43,034 nucleotides of DNA. Origin: Pseudomonas sp. GM18 (GTDB lineage: Bacteria; Pseudomonadota; Gammaproteobacteria; Pseudomonadales; Pseudomonadaceae). Position 1 is the stretch's first letter. The number at the start of each line of letters is the position of its first letter. The notes under the pieces are model-generated. The model saw only the letters and a program-made list of their open reading frames with translations, made no database searches and was not told where the DNA came from. The stretch lies in NCBI RefSeq assembly GCF_000282195.1, contig NZ_AKJT01000108.1, positions 1 to 43,034 on the forward strand. The letters run 5' to 3'. Shown here one piece after another: positions 40,523 to 43,034 of this stretch. A program made the position numbers and the translations under genes.

Positions 40523-42946
40523 TTGAAAGACGACAAACCCCAAACCGTGATCGGCCGCCTGGCAGACTTCGACCAGGCGTCGGGCAACTTCGCCGAGCGG
40601 GCGATCTTCAACCATCGACCGCTGGTGATCCTGCTGTGTCTGCTGGTGACGCTGGTGCTCGGCTGGCAAGCCACGCGCATCGGCATCAATGCCAGTTATG
40701 AGAAGACCATTCCCACGGGGCATCCCTATGTCGCCAACTTTCTGCAGAATCGCAGTGAGTTGAGCGGCCTGGGCAACTCGCTGCGGATCGCCGTGGAGGT
40801 CAAACAAGGCAGCATTTTCACCAAGGACTATCTCGACACCCTGGCCAGGCTCAACGATGAGCTCTATCTGCTGCCGGGTGTCGACCGGCCCTACATGAAA
40901 TCGTTATGGACCCCGACCACGCGCTGGACCGCCGTGACCGAGGAGGGGCTCGATGGCGGCACCGTGATCCCCGACGACTACGATGGCTCGGCGGCCAGTA
41001 TCGAACAGGTGCGGACCAACGTCGCCCGCTCCGGTGAAGTCGGTCAATTGGTGGCCGGCAACTTCAAGTCCAGTGTGATCTTCGTGCCGTTGCTGGACAT
41101 CAGTCCGCAGACCGGCAAGGCGCTGGACTACGGCGAGTTTTCCCGGCAACTGGAAGCCCTGCGGGACAAGTACCAGAGCGACGACCTGCGAATTCATATC
41201 ACCGGTTTCACCAAAATCGTCGGCGACCTGATCGAGGGATTGACCCAAGTCTTGTTGTTCTTCGTGGTGGCGGTGCTGGTGACGGTGTTGGTGCTGTTTG
41301 GCTACACCCGTTGTGCGCGCAGCACGCTGGTTGTGGTGACCTGTTCGCTGGTGGCGGTGCTCTGGCAGTTGGGTCTGCTCGCCATCCTCGGTTATGAGCT
41401 GGACCCGTACTCGGCGCTGGTGCCGTTTCTGGTGTTCGCCATTGGCATGAGCCATGGCGCGCAGAAGATGAACGGCATCATGCAGGACGTCGGTCGCGGC
41501 ACCCACCGGGTGGTGGCCGCGCGTTATACCTTCCGCCGACTGTTCGCTGCCGGCATGACCGCGTTGCTCTGCGATGCGGTGGGCTTCGCCGTGTTGCTGC
41601 TGATCAATATCCGGGTGATTCAGGAACTGGCGATCACCGCCAGCCTCGGCGTGGCGGTGCTGATCTTCACCAACCTGATTCTGCTGCCGATCCTGCTCAG
41701 CTATATCGGTGTCAGCCCGGCAGCGGCGCAACGCAGCCTGAGTTCGGAAACCGCCGAGCTGCAGGCGCAGATCAAGCATCCGTTGTGGCGCGTGCTCGAT
41801 TTGTTCACCCAACGGCGCTGGGCCATCGGCGCCATGCTGGGCGGTCTGCTGCTGGCAGCGTTCGGTTTTGCCGTGAGTCTGCACCTGAAGATCGGCGATC
41901 TCGATCCCGGCGCTCCGGAGTTACGGGCTGACTCGCGCTACAACCGTGATGCGCTGTTCATGACCCAGAACTATGCGGCCAGCTCGGATATTTTCGTGGT
42001 CATGATCAAGACTCCGGAAGATCAGTGCACCCGCTACGCGAGTCTGTCGGCAGTGGATGCGTTGGCCTGGCGACTGGAGCAATTGCCCGGCGTGGAGTCG
42101 ACCACCTCGATGGCGGCGCTGAGCAAAATCGCCACGGCCGGTTACAACGAAGGCAACTTCAAATGGTATGAGCTGATCCCTAACGACGGTGCCCTGGGCG
42201 CAGTGCAAACCCGAGCACCGCGGGAGCTGTTCAATCAGGGCTGCTCGATGTTGTCGCTGTACGTTTACCTGGCCGATCACAAGGCCGATACCCTGAATCG
42301 GGTGGTGGAGGCCAGCGAGAAATTCATCAGCGAACATCAGGTGCCAGAGGTCAAATTCATGCTGGCCGCCGGCAGCGCCGGGATCGAAGCCGCGACCAAT
42401 ATCGTGGTGAAAAAATCCATGCGCGAGATGCTGTTCTGGGTCTACGGCGCGGTCAGCCTGTTATGCCTGCTGACCTTCCGCAGCTGGCGCGCAACCCTTT
42501 GCGCGATGCTGCCGCTGATGCTCACCTCGATTCTGTGCGAGGCGCTGATGGTCGCATTGGGGATGGGCGTGAAAGTGGCGACACTGCCGGTCATCGCACT
42601 GGGCGTGGGCATTGGCATCGACTACGCGCTGTATGTCTTGAGTGTGATCCTGGCTCGAATGCGTGCCGGCGACACCCTGGCACAGGCGTATTACCAGGCG
42701 CTGCTGTTCACCGGCAAAGTGGTGTTGCTGACCGGCATGACCCTGGCGGTCGCAGTGTCGACCTGGGCGTTCTCACCGATCAAGTTCCAGGCCGACATGG
42801 GGATTCTGCTGGCGTTCATGTTCCTGGTGAACATGCTCGGTGCCCTGATCCTGCTGCCAGCCCTGGCCTGGCTGCTGTTGCCGCAGAAGGTCTTCGCAAA
42901 AAAGCCTGAAGCGAGCCGGCATGGGCTGTTGGTCAAGGAGGGCTGA
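40523..42946 (+). CDS. RND/MMPL-family transporter (HAE3-like)
   Basis: 807 residues. Start at TTG 40523, preceded by CAGGAG with 7-nt spacing; the frame is open upstream but overlaps the YCF48-like gene. Two similar halves, each with one helix (RPLVILLCLLVTLVLGWQAT; GAMLGGLLLAAFGFAVSL), a large periplasmic loop and five further helices, including GVGIGIDYALYVLSVIL. This is the RND layout of the MMPL/HAE3 branch. No membrane-fusion or TolC-type gene accompanies it, so the DUF1302, DUF1329 and YCF48-like proteins may replace them. It probably moves a hydrophobic substrate across the envelope; direction is uncertain. Confidence 0.87.
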   Translation: MKDDKPQTVIGRLADFDQASGNFAERAIFNHRPLVILLCLLVTLVLGWQATRIGINASYEKTIPTGHPYVANFLQNRSELSGLGNSLRIAVEVKQGSIFTKDYLDTLARLNDELYLLPGVDRPYMKSLWTPTTRWTAVTEEGLDGGTVIPDDYDGSAASIEQVRTNVARSGEVGQLVAGNFKSSVIFVPLLDISPQTGKALDYGEFSRQLEALRDKYQSDDLRIHITGFTKIVGDLIEGLTQVLLFFVVAVLVTVLVLFGYTRCARSTLVVVTCSLVAVLWQLGLLAILGYELDPYSALVPFLVFAIGMSHGAQKMNGIMQDVGRGTHRVVAARYTFRRLFAAGMTALLCDAVGFAVLLLINIRVIQELAITASLGVAVLIFTNLILLPILLSYIGVSPAAAQRSLSSETAELQAQIKHPLWRVLDLFTQRRWAIGAMLGGLLLAAFGFAVSLHLKIGDLDPGAPELRADSRYNRDALFMTQNYAASSDIFVVMIKTPEDQCTRYASLSAVDALAWRLEQLPGVESTTSMAALSKIATAGYNEGNFKWYELIPNDGALGAVQTRAPRELFNQGCSMLSLYVYLADHKADTLNRVVEASEKFISEHQVPEVKFMLAAGSAGIEAATNIVVKKSMREMLFWVYGAVSLLCLLTFRSWRATLCAMLPLMLTSILCEALMVALGMGVKVATLPVIALGVGIGIDYALYVLSVILARMRAGDTLAQAYYQALLFTGKVVLLTGMTLAVAVSTWAFSPIKFQADMGILLAFMFLVNMLGALILLPALAWLLLPQKVFAKKPEASRHGLLVKEG

Positions 42947-42950
42947 AGGG

Positions 42951-43034
42951 CTGTAGCAGCTGCCGAGCCTGCGAGGTTGCGTTCGGCTGCGAAGCAGTCG
43001 TCAAACCAGAACTTGCGGTACTTCAGGCAGACCG
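42951..43034. repeat. second REPIN, cut by the window end
   Basis: CTGTAGCAGCTGCCGAGCC onward (42951-43001) is a diverged copy of the REP arm at 31578, with an extra GAGGTTGC-like insert. The following TTGCGGT-ACTTCAGGCAGACCG resembles the complement of the REPIN centre at 31630-31660, so the centre is inverted relative to that copy. The other arm lies outside the window. Confidence 0.75.

Noticed and set aside
1..43034. tRNA, rRNA or prophage segments
   Set aside because: No CCA-ended cloverleaf, rRNA core sequence, integrase or structural phage gene was recognised on either strand.

Overview
The window is a 43 kb stretch of a GC-rich Gammaproteobacterium, most likely a Pseudomonas of the fluorescens group. 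The grounds are the codon use, a REP/REPIN family of the Pseudomonas type, sigma-54 (-24/-12) promoters, an SfnB/SfnG sulfone-sulfur pair, and the density of small catabolic operons each with its own regulator. No rRNA, tRNA, phage, IS transposase or CRISPR array was seen. All calls come from reading the sequence and translations by eye; no database search was run.

Layout. (1) 2-6226: a compact plus-strand catabolic operon (BNR-repeat protein, VOC dioxygenase-like protein, DUF1185 protein, alpha/beta hydrolase, MhpA-type flavin hydroxylase, 2-keto-4-pentenoate hydratase-type enzyme), followed by a EutR-like AraC regulator. The set resembles a meta-cleavage route for a hydroxylated aromatic. 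(2) 6228-6866: remnants of a DoxX-like gene and an SDR gene, closed by a terminator. (3) 6866-10302: a NepI-like MFS exporter and an exported alpha/beta hydrolase, divergent from an AraC regulator. (4) 10397-16307: a GntR/UTRA regulator divergent from a TauABC/SsuABC-like importer operon that ends with a large DUF3604 metal-dependent hydrolase-like protein. (5) 16385-25460: sulfur acquisition. sfnB and sfnG diverge from a 432-bp region carrying two sigma-54 promoter candidates and repeated CAACAG/CTGTTG elements. sfnG is followed by a shortened acyl-CoA-synthetase-like protein and a complete Liv-type ABC importer.

(6) 25476-31497: a DUF1704 metallopeptidase-like gene, divergent from a serine hydrolase, an outer-membrane porin-like protein and an orphan PotF-type binding protein, then a TetR regulator on the opposite strand. 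A 210-bp nested inverted repeat (REPIN) sits between tetR and its likely promoter. (7) 31821-42946: a XylR/DmpR-type sigma-54 activator divergent from aldehyde dehydrogenase, coniferyl-alcohol-dehydrogenase-like SDR, DUF1302, DUF1329, YCF48-like and RND/MMPL genes, preceded by a near-consensus sigma-54 promoter. A second REPIN begins at 42951 and is cut by the window edge.

Taken together this is an accessory scavenging and catabolic region. The least understood parts are the SfnG-linked Liv importer with a degenerate adenylate-forming protein, the ABC importer-DUF3604 operon, and the sigma-54-controlled alcohol/aldehyde oxidation operon joined to the DUF1302-DUF1329-YCF48-RND envelope set.
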